Assembly (NCBI RefSeq): GCF_030817655.1
Contig: NZ_JAUSZM010000003.1
Span: 7,998,001-8,062,000, forward strand
Reading direction: 5' to 3'
DNA from: Streptomyces sp. V4I2
GTDB lineage: Bacteria; Actinomycetota; Actinomycetes; Streptomycetales; Streptomycetaceae
DNA length: 64,000 nucleotides
Below are positions 44,570 through 53,733 of the stretch, in pieces; within the stretch, counting starts at the first letter, position 1, and each line of letters begins with the position of its first letter. The position numbers and the translations under genes are program-made. The notes beneath the pieces were generated by a model. That model had not been told where the DNA came from. It worked only from the letters and a program-made list of their open reading frames with translations, and searched no databases.

Positions 44570-45496
44570 ATGCAGCACGGCAAGTACCGGTTCATCGTGG
44601 GGTTTTTGGCGCTGCCCCTCGGACTGTACGCGCTATTCGTGATCTGGCCGTTCATCCAGTCCATTTACTACTCGTTCACGGACTGGACCGGCCTGAGCCC
44701 CGAATTCAAGATGGTCGGCCTGGACAATTACCGGAGGATGCTGGACGACGAGATCTTCTGGAAGTCCTTGCAGCACAGCTTGATGTTCGCGCTCGTGCTG
44801 CCGCTGGTGACGATCAGTCTGGCGTTGTTCTTCGCCTTCATGATCAATGTCGGTGGCCGGAGAAGGAAGGGCGGACCGGTCATTTCCGGCGTCCGGGGCT
44901 CTTCCTTCTACAAGATCGTCTACTTCTTCCCGCAGGTGCTCTCGATCGCGATCGTCGCCCTGCTGTTCGCCTTCGCGTACAACCCGGACAGCGGCGCCAT
45001 CAACTCGCTGCTGCGCGGGATCGGGCTCGACAGCGTCCAGCCCCTGTGGCTGGGCGACCCGAGCCTGGCCCTGTGGTGCGTGATGGCCGTGCTGGTGTGG
45101 TCCACGGTCGGCTTCTTCGTGGTCCTGTTCTCCGCCGGGATGGCCTCCATCCCGGCGGACCTGTACGAGGCCGCCCTGCTCGACGGGGCGGGCCGCGCCA
45201 CCACGTTCTTCCGGATCACCCTGCCGCTGCTGTGGGACACCGTGCAGTCCGGCTGGGTCTACATGGGCATCCTCGCCCTGGGCGCCGAGTCGTTCGCGGT
45301 CGTACAGATCATGACGACCGGTCCCGGCGGTCCCGACTACTCGACCACCGTCATGGTCCTGTACGTGTACCAGAAGGCGTTCCGCGACGGGCAGGCCGCC
45401 TATGCCACCACCATCGGCGTCGCCCTTCTCGTCGTCACGCTGGCCTTCGCCGCCCTCGTGATGCGGCTGGGCCGGCGCGAGCGGCTGGAGTACTGA
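44570..45496 (+). CDS. ngcF: ABC sugar permease, NgcF type
   Basis: A 308-residue MalF-type permease with six transmembrane segments (first RFIVGFLALPLGLYALFVIW). The EAA loop is PADLYEAALLDGAGRATTFF followed by RITLPLL. It follows ngcE by 16 bp with CGGAGAAG before the ATG and precedes ngcG by 4 bp, so it is one operon. Together they should import GlcNAc or chitobiose-type sugars across the membrane. I see nothing abnormal in the frame. Confidence 0.87.
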   Translation: MQHGKYRFIVGFLALPLGLYALFVIWPFIQSIYYSFTDWTGLSPEFKMVGLDNYRRMLDDEIFWKSLQHSLMFALVLPLVTISLALFFAFMINVGGRRRKGGPVISGVRGSSFYKIVYFFPQVLSIAIVALLFAFAYNPDSGAINSLLRGIGLDSVQPLWLGDPSLALWCVMAVLVWSTVGFFVVLFSAGMASIPADLYEAALLDGAGRATTFFRITLPLLWDTVQSGWVYMGILALGAESFAVVQIMTTGPGGPDYSTTVMVLYVYQKAFRDGQAAYATTIGVALLVVTLAFAALVMRLGRRERLEY

Positions 45497-45500
45497 TCAG

Positions 45501-46421
45501 ATGAAGACCGAGACCCCCGCCCCCGTTCCGGCCGAGCCCGGTGTCCCCGTCGCCAAGGTCGACTCCGCGGCCGGCCCGCCCCGAAAGGAGAAGAAGGAGG
45601 GCACCACCCTCAACGTCTTCTCGCACGGGATCCTGGTCATCTGGGCGATCCTGGTCGTGATGCCGTTGCTGTGGGCGGTGATGACGTCCTTCAAGGACGA
45701 CAGCTCCATCTTCGGCTCGCCCTGGTCGCTGCCGGACACACTGCACTTCGACAACTGGTCGCGGGCCTGGACCGAGGCCAACATGAGCGACTACTTCCTC
45801 AACACCATTCTGGTGGTGGGGGGTTCGCTCATCGGCACGCTGGTGCTCGGATCGATGGCGGCCTATGTCCTGGCCCGCTTCGACTTCCCGGGCAACCGGT
45901 TCATCTACTACTTGTTCATCGGCGGCATGAGTTTCCCGGTCATGCTCGCACTGGTCCCGCTGTTCTACGTCGTGAACAACATGGGCCTGCTGAACACGAT
46001 CCACGGCCTGATCCTGGTCTACATCGCCTACTCGCTCCCGTTCACGGTGTTCTTCCTGACCGCGTTCTTCCGCACGTTGCCGAGTTCGGTGGCGGAGGCG
46101 GCCTTCGTGGACGGGGCCTCGCACTCCCGGACGTTCTTCCAGATCATGCTGCCCATGGCCAAGCCCGGCCTGATCAGCGTGGGGATCTTCAACTTCCTCG
46201 GGCAGTGGAACCAGTACATGCTGCCCACGGTGCTGAACACCGATCCGGACAAGCGCGTCCTCACCCAGGGCCTGGTGCAGCTGGCGGTCAGCCAGGGGTA
46301 CAAGGGCGACTGGTCGGGACTGTTCGCGGGCCTGGTGATGGCGATGCTGCCGGTGCTCGCGGCGTACATCATCTTCCAGCGTCAGGTGGTGCAGGGACTG
46401 ACCGCGGGGGCGCTGAAGTAA
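45501..46421 (+). CDS. ngcG: ABC sugar permease, NgcG type
   Basis: A 306-residue MalG-type permease. A Pro/Lys-rich cytosolic N-terminus (about 30 residues) precedes six transmembrane segments (first LNVFSHGILVIWAILVVMPL). The EAA motif reads PSSVAEAAFVDGASHSRTFF, then QIMLPMAKPGL. It ends ten codons after the last helix with GLTAGALK, as usual for this subfamily. It is followed by a long perfect hairpin terminator, closing the ngcEFG operon. Confidence 0.87.
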   Translation: MKTETPAPVPAEPGVPVAKVDSAAGPPRKEKKEGTTLNVFSHGILVIWAILVVMPLLWAVMTSFKDDSSIFGSPWSLPDTLHFDNWSRAWTEANMSDYFLNTILVVGGSLIGTLVLGSMAAYVLARFDFPGNRFIYYLFIGGMSFPVMLALVPLFYVVNNMGLLNTIHGLILVYIAYSLPFTVFFLTAFFRTLPSSVAEAAFVDGASHSRTFFQIMLPMAKPGLISVGIFNFLGQWNQYMLPTVLNTDPDKRVLTQGLVQLAVSQGYKGDWSGLFAGLVMAMLPVLAAYIIFQRQVVQGLTAGALK

Positions 46422-46437
46422 GGGCGCCCTCACCCGT

Positions 46438-46476
46438 ACGGCCACCGCTTCCGGATCTTCCGGAAGCGGTGGCCGT
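46438..46476 (+). terminator. Strong terminator after ngcG
   Basis: ACGGCCACCGCTTCCGG and CCGGAAGCGGTGGCCGT form a perfect 17-bp stem around ATCTT, followed by GTTTGTG, 16 bp after the ngcG stop. It separates ngcEFG from rok7B7. Confidence 0.92.
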
Positions 46477-46605
46477 GTTTGTGTACATGAACGCGGATGC
46501 GGTTCAACCTCTTGACGGGAGGCAACCCGAACGGCTCAGCTTAGAGTTCACTAGTTGGACATAGACGGGGCCTCATTGAAGCGGTCCCGCGCGCAGGAGG
46601 TCGTC

Positions 46606-47805
46606 GTGGAGACTCCGGGGTCGCAGTCGTCGCTGCACCGAGCCAACCTGGAGCGGGTCGTACGGGCCGTGCGGCTGGCCGGGTCGCTCACGCAGGCGGA
46701 GATCGCGCGGGCGACGGGCCTGTCCGCGGCGACCGTCTCCAACATCGTGCGCGAACTCAAGGAGGGCGGAACCGTCGAGGTCACGCCCACCTCGGCGGGC
46801 GGCCGCCGGGCCCGCAGCGTCTCGCTGAGCGGGGACGCCGGGATCGTCATCGGCGTCGACTTCGGGCACACGCATTTGCGCGTCGCGGTCGGAAACCTCG
46901 CCCACCAGGTGCTGGCCGAGGAGGCCGAGCCGCTCGATGTGGACGCCTCCTCGACGCAGGGCTTCGACCGGGCGGAACAGCTGGTCAGTCGCCTGATCGC
47001 AGTAACGGGCGTCGACCGGTCGAAGATCGCCGGTGTGGGCCTCGGCGTACCCGGCCCGATCGACCTGGAGTCCGGCACCCTCGGCTCCTCCGCCATCCTG
47101 CCGGGCTGGATCGGCACCAAGCCCGCCGAGGAGCTCAAAGGCCGGTTGGGCGTGCCCGTGCACGTGGACAACGACGCCAATCTCGGCGCTCTCGGCGAGC
47201 TGGTGTGGGGCAGCGGGCGGGGGGTGCGCGACCTGGCGTACATCAAGGTCGCCAGCGGTGTCGGTGCCGGCCTGGTGATCAACGGGACGATCTACCGCGG
47301 GCCCGGTGGCACTGCGGGAGAAATCGGGCATATTACACTTGACGAGTCCGGCCCCGTCTGCCGTTGCGGAAACCGGGGCTGCCTGGAGACCTTCGCGGCC
47401 GCGCGCTATGTGCTGCCGCTGCTCCAGTCCAGCCACGGGACCGACCTGACGATGGAAGGTGTCGTACGACTGGCACGGGACGGAGATCCGGGCTGTCGTC
47501 GGGTGATCGCCGACGTCGGCCGACACATCGGCAGTGGAGTCGCCAATCTCTGCAATCTGTTGAACCCGAGCCGGGTGGTCCTGGGTGGTGATCTCGCCGA
47601 GGCCGGTGAGCTGGTGCTCGGTCCGATCAGGGAGTCTGTCGGCCGCTATGCGATCCCCAGTGCGGCACGCCAACTGTCGGTGCTTCCAGGGGCTCTTGGA
47701 GGTCGTGCGGAGGTGCTCGGAGCACTCGCTCTCGCGCTGAGCGAGATGGGTGATTCGACCCTTTTGGATGGCACACTGCACGCGGCCACTCCTGCCTTCA
47801 CTTAG
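46606..47805 (+). CDS. rok7B7: ROK-family regulator Rok7B7
   Basis: A 399-residue ROK transcription factor. The N-terminal winged HTH (about residues 10-70) includes ANLERVVRAVRLAGSLTQAE and ATGLSAATVSNIVRELKEGG. A sugar-kinase-like ROK domain follows, with IVIGVDFGHTHLRVAVGNLA, VGLGVPGPIDLESGTLGSSA and VHVDNDANLGALGELVWGSG. The zinc motif is HITLDESGPVCRCGNRGCLE. The GTG at 46606 has AGGAGG 5 bp upstream and gives the family N-terminus ETPGSQSSLHRANLE. In S. coelicolor this protein controls the adjacent xylFGH operon, carbon catabolite repression and antibiotic production. Its location between ngcEFG and xylFGH is conserved. Confidence 0.95.
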   Translation: METPGSQSSLHRANLERVVRAVRLAGSLTQAEIARATGLSAATVSNIVRELKEGGTVEVTPTSAGGRRARSVSLSGDAGIVIGVDFGHTHLRVAVGNLAHQVLAEEAEPLDVDASSTQGFDRAEQLVSRLIAVTGVDRSKIAGVGLGVPGPIDLESGTLGSSAILPGWIGTKPAEELKGRLGVPVHVDNDANLGALGELVWGSGRGVRDLAYIKVASGVGAGLVINGTIYRGPGGTAGEIGHITLDESGPVCRCGNRGCLETFAAARYVLPLLQSSHGTDLTMEGVVRLARDGDPGCRRVIADVGRHIGSGVANLCNLLNPSRVVLGGDLAEAGELVLGPIRESVGRYAIPSAARQLSVLPGALGGRAEVLGALALALSEMGDSTLLDGTLHAATPAFT

Positions 47806-47834
47806 AGAACGCAGGACGCCGTTGCCATCTCGTT

Positions 47835-47846
47835 AAGTATTTACTT
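47835..47846. promoter_or_regulatory. AAGTA-TT-TACTT inverted repeat between rok7B7 and xylF
   Basis: A perfect 12-bp AT-rich inverted repeat in the 121-bp gap, 81 bp before the xylF start and just upstream of a TTGACG element that may be a -35 box. It is the best candidate here for a Rok7B7 or xylose-responsive site. Confidence 0.45.
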
Positions 47847-47926
47847 CTTGACGTCGCACGTGTGGCCGAGTTGACTTCCAGCCACCTCGGTCGCAATGTC
47901 GCGGCCTCGTCAGGGAGGTTTCTGAA

Positions 47927-49021
47927 GTGAATACGCGTATGCGTCGCGCCGCCGTTGCTGTTGTGGTCTCGGCCCTCGCCGTCTCGGCCGCCGCTTGTGG
48001 CAAGGCCGGGGACGACGACTCGGACGGCGGCAGCAGCTCGGACAGCAAGTCGATCGGCCTGCTTCTTCCCGACAACGTCACCGCTCGGTACGAGAAGTTC
48101 GACAAGCCGTACTTCGAGGACAAGGTCAAGGCGCTCTGCTCCGACTGTACGGTCGAGTACGCCAACGCCGCCGCCGACTCGGCCAAGCAGGCGCAGCAGG
48201 TCAGCAGCATGATCACCAAGGGCGTCAAGGTCATCGTGGTCAGCGCCCAGGACTCCGCCGCGATCAAGTCCTCGATCCAGAAGGCTGTCGACAAGGGCGT
48301 CAAGGTCATCGCGTACGACCGTCTGGCCCAGGGCCCGGTCTCCGCGTACGTCTCCTTCGACAACGTCAAGGTCGGCGAGCTCCAGGGCCAGGCCCTGATC
48401 GACGCTCTCGGCTCCAAGGCGACCCCGAAGTCCAAGGTCGTCATGATCAACGGTGACGACGCCGACCCGAACGCCGCGCAGTTCAAGGAAGGCGCCCACA
48501 AGGCCCTCGACGGCAAGGTGGACATCGCCTACGAGCAGTCCGGTCTGTGGAAGGACACGGTCGCCGCGCAGAAGATGTCGGCCGCGATCACCCAGCTCGG
48601 CGCGAAGAACATCGCGGGCGTCTACGCCGCCAATGACGGCATGGCCGGTGGTATCGCGACCGTCCTCAAGGGCGCCGGCATCAGCGGCATCCCGCTGACC
48701 GGTCAGGACGCGGAGCTCGCCGGTATCCAGCGCATCGTCGCCGGCACCCAGTCCAGCACCGTCTACAAGGCCTTCAAGCCGGAGGCCGAGGCGGCCGCCC
48801 AGCTCGCGGTCAACCTGCTCGACGGCAAGAGCATCGACGACCTGGCCACCGAGACGCTGACCAGCGGCTCCGGCGACAAGGTGCCCTCGCAGCTGCTGAC
48901 CCCGGTCTCGGTCACCGTCGACAACATCCAGGACACGGTGATCAAGGACAAGCTGTACACCGTCGCCGACATCTGCACCGCGACCTACGCCGCCAAGTGC
49001 AAGGCAGCCGGTCTGCAGTAG
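47927..49021 (+). CDS. xylF: D-xylose-binding lipoprotein XylF
   Basis: A 364-residue periplasmic-binding-protein-type lipoprotein (lipobox SAAAC, Cys24). The type I fold of XylF is clear: IGLLLPDNVTARYEKFDKPY, MITKGVKVIVVSAQDSAAIK, VKVIAYDRLAQGPVSAYVSF, GVYAANDGMAGGIATVLKGA and PLTGQDAELAGIQRIVAGTQ. The GTG at 47927 has AGGGAGG upstream. It is first in xylFGH. A long hairpin separates it from xylG, which likely lets the binding protein accumulate to a higher level than the membrane parts. Confidence 0.95.
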   Translation: MNTRMRRAAVAVVVSALAVSAAACGKAGDDDSDGGSSSDSKSIGLLLPDNVTARYEKFDKPYFEDKVKALCSDCTVEYANAAADSAKQAQQVSSMITKGVKVIVVSAQDSAAIKSSIQKAVDKGVKVIAYDRLAQGPVSAYVSFDNVKVGELQGQALIDALGSKATPKSKVVMINGDDADPNAAQFKEGAHKALDGKVDIAYEQSGLWKDTVAAQKMSAAITQLGAKNIAGVYAANDGMAGGIATVLKGAGISGIPLTGQDAELAGIQRIVAGTQSSTVYKAFKPEAEAAAQLAVNLLDGKSIDDLATETLTSGSGDKVPSQLLTPVSVTVDNIQDTVIKDKLYTVADICTATYAAKCKAAGLQ

Positions 49022-49047
49022 CAGCCGCGCAGCGGCATGCAGAGCCT

Positions 49048-49097
49048 GTCCGGCGCCCGCCCCACCTTCACACCCCGCTGCGGGGCGGGCGCCGGAC
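49048..49097 (+). terminator. Long intra-operon hairpin between xylF and xylG
   Basis: GTCCGGCGCCCGCCCC pairs perfectly with GGGGCGGGCGCCGGAC (16 bp) around an 18-base loop, which itself contains a small CCCCGC/GCGGGG pairing. It starts 27 bp after xylF. In binding-protein operons such hairpins act as attenuators or 3'-end stabilisers; which of the two is not visible. Confidence 0.85.
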
Positions 49098-49287
49098 GGA
49101 AGCATGACGCGAGCGGCCAGGGACGGTCGGGCACCTCCCCGCGCCGTCCCGGCGCCGCTCAGCCGTTGCCAAGAGGCACCGGCCGCGCGCATGTTCATCT
49201 TGTTGACCAGTGCCTCGAGCACAACCCTCCGCGCCTTTCGACAAGCGCGGCATCCCCGCCGGTCAGGCGGCGAAGGAGATGGTTCAC

Positions 49288-50070
49288 GTGTCCGCTACGC
49301 CCGTGTTGGCGTTGCGCGGAGTCTCCAAGCGATTCGGTGCGGTGCAGGCCCTCACCGACGTCGAACTGGAGGTCCACGCCGGAGAAGTGGTCGCCCTGGT
49401 GGGCGACAACGGCGCAGGAAAGTCCACGCTGGTCAAGACGATCGCCGGCGTGCACCCCATCGATGAGGGCATCATCGAGTGGGACGGCAAGCCGGTCAGC
49501 ATCAACAAGCCGCACGACGCCCAGGGACTCGGCGTCGCGACCGTCTACCAGGACCTCGCGCTGTGCGACAACCTCGATGTCGTCGGCAACCTCTACCTCG
49601 GCCGTGAGCTGCTGCACCGCGGTGTCATCGACGAGGTCACGATGGAGAAGAACGCCCGCGAGCTGCTGAGCACCCTCTCCATCCGCATCCCGAGCGTGCG
49701 CATCCCGATCGCCAGCCTCTCCGGCGGTCAGCGCCAAGTCGTCGCGATCGCCCGCGCGCTGATCGGCGACCCGAAGATCGTCATCCTCGACGAGCCCACC
49801 GCCGCCCTGGGCGTCGAGCAGACCGCGCAGGTCCTCGACCTGGTCGAGCGGCTGCGCGAGCGTGACCTCGGCGTCATCCTCATCAGCCACAACATGGCCG
49901 ACGTGAAGGCGGTCGCGGACACCGTCGCCGTCCTGCGCCTGGGCAAGAACAACGGGTCCTTCCCGGTGAAGGACACCACCCACGAAGAGATCATCGCCGC
50001 GATCACCGGGGCCACGGAGAACGCCGTGACCCGTCGTGCCGGGCGTCGCACCACGGAGGCGGCAAAGTGA
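49288..50070 (+). CDS. xylG: Xylose ABC transporter ATP-binding protein XylG
   Basis: A 260-residue ATPase with Walker A GDNGAGKST, signature LSGGQRQ, Walker B IVILDEPTAALG and the H-loop LISHNMADV. It contains a single nucleotide-binding domain, unlike the double-domain XylG of E. coli, so it must dimerise. This is usual for actinobacterial XylG. The GTG at 49288 is 8 bp after GAAGGAG; an ATG at 49279 directly abuts that sequence and is unlikely. It overlaps xylH by 4 bp (GTGA). It powers xylose import with XylF and XylH. Confidence 0.93.
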   Translation: MSATPVLALRGVSKRFGAVQALTDVELEVHAGEVVALVGDNGAGKSTLVKTIAGVHPIDEGIIEWDGKPVSINKPHDAQGLGVATVYQDLALCDNLDVVGNLYLGRELLHRGVIDEVTMEKNARELLSTLSIRIPSVRIPIASLSGGQRQVVAIARALIGDPKIVILDEPTAALGVEQTAQVLDLVERLRERDLGVILISHNMADVKAVADTVAVLRLGKNNGSFPVKDTTHEEIIAAITGATENAVTRRAGRRTTEAAK

Positions 50071-51386
50071 GCGACACGTCCAAGACCGTGAAGCAGGATC
50101 CCGAGCCGGCCTCCCAGGCCACCGTCGCTCCGGCCGACGACCCCACGGCCGCCCCGGTCACCGTCCTCGACCCGCGGCTGCTGATCCGCGAAGAGGGTCT
50201 CAAGGGCTACCTGACCGAGTTCAAGCGGAAGATGAAGGGCGGCGAGCTCGGCTCCCTGCCCGTCGTCGTGGGCCTGATCGTCATCTGGACGATCTTCCAG
50301 CTGCAGAACGACCGGTTCCTCAGCGCCGACAACCTGTCCAACATCAGCTACTACCTCTCGGCCACCGGCATGCTCGCCATCGGCCTGGTGTTCGTGCTGC
50401 TGCTGGGCGAGATCGACCTGTCCGTCGGCTCCGTCAGCGGCCTGGCGTCCACCCTGTTCGCCGTCTTCGTGGTCGACCACGGGGTGAACTCGTGGCTGGC
50501 CCTGGTGCTGACCGTGGTCACCGGTGTCGGGATCGGCGCCCTGCACGGCTGGTTCTTCGCAAGGATCGGTGTTCCGGCCTTCGTGGTGACCCTGGCGGGC
50601 TTCCTGGGCTGGAACGGTCTGATGCTGTGGCTGCTCGGTGAGAGCGGCACCATCAACATCCCGGACGAGGGTCCGGTGCACCTGTTCGGCCAGAGCTCGT
50701 TCTTCATGGACCAGGCCGTCATCGGCGGCTACCTGCTGGCCGGCCTCGGTGTCGCCTCCATGCTCTACGGCTCGCTCATGGACCAGCGCCGCCGTCGTGC
50801 CGCCGGAGTGCCCTTCCGGCCCACCAGTGAGATCGCGCTGCGGGTCGGGGCCCTCGCGGTGGCCGCGTTCGTGGCCGCGTACGTGCTGAACTCGTCGGCC
50901 GGTGTGTCCAACGCGCTGGTGATCTTCCTCGCGTCGCTGGTGATCGTGGACTTCGTGCTGCGGCGTACGCCGTACGGCCGCAAGGTCTTCGCGGTCGGCG
51001 GTGGCATCGAGGCCGCCCGCCGTGCCGGTATCAACGTGTCCATGATCCGTATCACCGTGTTCGCCATCGCCGGTGGCTTCGCGGCGGTCGGCGGCATGTT
51101 CTTCGCCGGGCAGACGCAGAGCGCCACGCTGAACGCCGGTGGCGGCAACACGCTGATGCTGGCGATCGCCGCGGCGGTCATCGGTGGCACCAGCCTCTTC
51201 GGCGGGCGGGGCACCGTGTGGTCCGCGCTGCTGGGCATGCTGGTCATCCAGTCGATCCAGACCGGTCTGGACCTGCTGAACATGAACACGTCGATCCAGT
51301 ACATGATCACGGGTGCGGTTCTGCTGGGTGCGGTTGTTATCGACTCCGTCTCGCGCAGGAGTCAGAAGGCCGCGGGGCGCGCGTAG
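50067..51386 (+). CDS. xylH: Xylose ABC transporter permease XylH
   Basis: A 439-residue permease of the ribose/xylose class. A long cytosolic N-terminus (about 65 residues, with KGYLTEFKRKMKGGELGSLP) precedes about ten hydrophobic segments. Family motifs are GEIDLSVGSVSGLASTLFAV, RIGVPAFVVTLAGFLGWNGL, KVFAVGGGIEAARRAGINVS and AVIGGTSLFGGRGTVWSALL. The GTG at 50067 overlaps the xylG stop. It is the last gene of xylFGH; a strong hairpin follows about 120 bp downstream. Confidence 0.95.
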   Translation: MSDTSKTVKQDPEPASQATVAPADDPTAAPVTVLDPRLLIREEGLKGYLTEFKRKMKGGELGSLPVVVGLIVIWTIFQLQNDRFLSADNLSNISYYLSATGMLAIGLVFVLLLGEIDLSVGSVSGLASTLFAVFVVDHGVNSWLALVLTVVTGVGIGALHGWFFARIGVPAFVVTLAGFLGWNGLMLWLLGESGTINIPDEGPVHLFGQSSFFMDQAVIGGYLLAGLGVASMLYGSLMDQRRRRAAGVPFRPTSEIALRVGALAVAAFVAAYVLNSSAGVSNALVIFLASLVIVDFVLRRTPYGRKVFAVGGGIEAARRAGINVSMIRITVFAIAGGFAAVGGMFFAGQTQSATLNAGGGNTLMLAIAAAVIGGTSLFGGRGTVWSALLGMLVIQSIQTGLDLLNMNTSIQYMITGAVLLGAVVIDSVSRRSQKAAGRA

Positions 51387-51431
51387 CGCGGTCGCGCCGC
51401 GGGGGTGCGGCTCGGATTGCGGGTGCCGGCC

Positions 51432-51500
51432 CGTCGTGGCTGGTCGCGCCCACGCGGCGGAGCCGCAACATGTCACAGCCCCGCGCCCCTTCAGGGCGCC
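51432..51500. repeat. Streptomyces intergenic repeat element
   Basis: The segment with CGTGGCTGGTCGCGCCCACG, then CGGCGGAGCCGCA and CACAGCCCCGCGCCCCTTCA resembles a short element I recall scattered through Streptomyces intergenic regions. It contains nested GC-rich inverted repeats (GGCGGAGCCGCA; GCGCCCCTTCAGGGCGC). It is probably transcribed at the end of xylH mRNA. Confidence 0.5.
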
Positions 51501-51503
51501 TCA

Positions 51504-51533
51504 GTTGCCCGGCACTGAAAAGTGCCGGGCAAC
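51504..51533. terminator. Perfect hairpin between xylH and dxs
   Basis: GTTGCCCGGCACT and AGTGCCGGGCAAC form a perfect 13-bp stem with loop GAAA (a GNRA tetraloop). It terminates xylFGH before the dxs promoter region. Confidence 0.88.
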
Positions 51534-51668
51534 AGTCATGTCGTAGGGGTGCCGCAACTTGGGTACAGCCGATCGCGTGACGTACGACGCACCGCCCGGG
51601 CGCGGGTCGCAAAGGCGGAACATTAGACTCGACAAGCCCGGCAACAGCTCTACTGCAAGGAGGCACGG

Positions 51669-53597
51669 GTGCCGCTGCTGACCCGCATCAGGGGACCGCG
51701 TGATCTGGACCGGCTCAGCCTGGAGCAGCTGGACCAGCTGGCCGAGGAGATCCGGAACTTCCTCGTCGACGCCGTCTCCAAGACCGGCGGCCACCTCGGC
51801 CCCAACCTCGGTGTGGTCGAGCTCACCATCGCCCTGCACCGGGTGTTCGACTCGCCGAAGGACAAGGTGCTCTGGGACACCGGACACCAGTCCTATGTGC
51901 ACAAGCTGCTCACCGGCCGTCAGGACTTCTCGAAGCTGAAGATGAAGGGCGGCCTCTCGGGCTACCCCTCGCAGGCCGAGTCCGAGCACGACGTCATCGA
52001 GAACAGCCACGCCTCGACGGTCCTCGGCTGGGCCGACGGCATCGCCAAGTCCCACCAGATCCTCAAACGCGACGACCACGTGGTCGCGGTGATCGGTGAC
52101 GGGGCGCTGACCGGCGGCATGGCCTGGGAGGCGCTCAACAACATCGCGGCCGCCAAGGACCGCCCGCTGGTCATCGTCGTCAACGACAACGAGCGCTCGT
52201 ACGCGCCGACCATCGGCGGCCTCGCCGACCACCTGGCCACGCTGCGGACGACGGACGGGTACGAGCGGTTCCTCGCCCGCACCAAGGAGGTCCTGGAGCG
52301 GACGCCCGTCGTCGGCAGGCCGCTGTACGAGACCCTGCACGGGGCCAAGAAGGGCCTCAAGGACTTCATCGCGCCCCAGGGCATGTTCGAGGACCTCGGC
52401 CTGAAGTACGTCGGTCCGATCGACGGCCACGACATCGAGGCCCTGGAGTCCGCGCTCGCCCGTGCCAAGCGCTTCGGCGGCCCGGTCATCGTGCACTGCC
52501 TCACCGAGAAGGGCCGCGGCTACCAGCCCGCCCTCCAGGACGAGGCGGACCGCTTCCACGCCGTCGGCAAGATCCATCCCGACACCGGCCTGCCGATCTC
52601 CAGCTCCGGCGCCGACTGGACCTCCGTGTTCGGCGAGGAGATGGTCGAGCTCGGCAAGGAGCGCGAGGACATCGTCGCCATCACGGCCGCGATGCTGCAG
52701 CCGGTCGGCCTCGACAAGTTCGCCAAGGCCTTCCCGGAGCGGGTCTACGACGTCGGCATCGCCGAGCAGCACGCCGCCGTCTCCGCGGCGGGCCTCGCCA
52801 CGGGCGGTGTGCATCCGGTGTTCGCGGTGTACGCCACCTTCCTCAACCGTGCCTTCGACCAGGTCCTCATGGATGTCGCCCTGCACAAGTGCGGGGTGAC
52901 CTTCGTCCTGGACCGGGCCGGCGTCACCGGCACCGACGGCGCCTCCCACAACGGCATGTGGGACATGTCGATCCTCCAGGTCGTACCGGGGCTGCGGCTG
53001 GCCGCGCCGCGTGACGCCGACCAGGTCCGCGCCCAGCTGCGCGAGGCCGTCGCCGTCGACGACGCGCCGACCGTGGTCCGCTTCTCCAAGGGCGCCGTCG
53101 GCCCCGCCGTACCCGCCGTGGGCCGCGTCGGCGGCATGGACGTGCTGCGCGAGCCCGGCACCGACACCCCGGACGTGCTCCTCGTCTCCGTGGGCGCGCT
53201 GGCGCCCATGTGCCTGGAGATCGCGAACCTCCTCGACAAGCAGGGCATCTCCACCACCGTCGTCGACCCGCGCTGGGTCAAGCCCGTCGACGAGGCCATG
53301 GCCCCGCTCGCCGAGCGCCACCGCGTGGTCGTCACCGTCGAGGACAACTCCCGCGTCGGCGGTGTCGGTTCGACGATCGCGCAGGCCCTGCGCGACGCCG
53401 GCGTCGACATCCCGCTGCGCGACTTCGGCATCCCGCCGCGCTTCCTCGACCACGCCTCCCGCGCCGAGGTGATGGCGGAGATCGGCCTCACCGCCCCCGA
53501 CATCGCCCGCCAGGTCACCGGCCTGGTCTCCAGGCTGGACGGCAAGTACGGCAGCACGGCGGCCGAGGTCGACTCGGTGGAGCCCGCGCGCGACTGA
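51669..53597 (+). CDS. dxs: 1-deoxy-D-xylulose-5-phosphate synthase
   Basis: A 642-residue thiamine-diphosphate enzyme condensing pyruvate and glyceraldehyde-3-phosphate, the first step of the MEP isoprenoid pathway. Motifs are KTGGHLGPNLGVVELTIALH, LWDTGHQSYVHKLLTGR, the ThDP/Mg site VIGDGALTGGMAWEALNN with NDNERS, the second-domain VYDVGIAEQHAAVSAAGLAT and DRAGVTGTDGASHNGMWDMS. Length is normal for the family. The GTG at 51669 has AGGAGG 8 bp upstream (CAAGGAGGCACGG). It stands alone, with hairpins on both sides. Known in Streptomyces next to xylFGH. Confidence 0.97.
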   Translation: MPLLTRIRGPRDLDRLSLEQLDQLAEEIRNFLVDAVSKTGGHLGPNLGVVELTIALHRVFDSPKDKVLWDTGHQSYVHKLLTGRQDFSKLKMKGGLSGYPSQAESEHDVIENSHASTVLGWADGIAKSHQILKRDDHVVAVIGDGALTGGMAWEALNNIAAAKDRPLVIVVNDNERSYAPTIGGLADHLATLRTTDGYERFLARTKEVLERTPVVGRPLYETLHGAKKGLKDFIAPQGMFEDLGLKYVGPIDGHDIEALESALARAKRFGGPVIVHCLTEKGRGYQPALQDEADRFHAVGKIHPDTGLPISSSGADWTSVFGEEMVELGKEREDIVAITAAMLQPVGLDKFAKAFPERVYDVGIAEQHAAVSAAGLATGGVHPVFAVYATFLNRAFDQVLMDVALHKCGVTFVLDRAGVTGTDGASHNGMWDMSILQVVPGLRLAAPRDADQVRAQLREAVAVDDAPTVVRFSKGAVGPAVPAVGRVGGMDVLREPGTDTPDVLLVSVGALAPMCLEIANLLDKQGISTTVVDPRWVKPVDEAMAPLAERHRVVVTVEDNSRVGGVGSTIAQALRDAGVDIPLRDFGIPPRFLDHASRAEVMAEIGLTAPDIARQVTGLVSRLDGKYGSTAAEVDSVEPARD

Positions 53598-53603
53598 CAC
53601 CCC

Positions 53604-53653
53604 CGAATGGGCCGTTCGTACCACCCTTCACAGTGGTACGAGCGGCCCATTCG
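53604..53653 (+). terminator. Long hairpin terminator after dxs
   Basis: CGAATGGGCCG-T-TCGTACCAC pairs with GTGGTACGA-G-CGGCCCATTCG, 21 bp with one mismatch, starting 7 bp after the dxs stop. Confidence 0.9.
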
Positions 53654-53733
53654 CGTGAATCCGCCCGCGTCGGGGCATACGCACTACGCCCCCTCTCGAT
53701 CATGTCGAGGACGACAAAGCGTGGGAGGTACCC

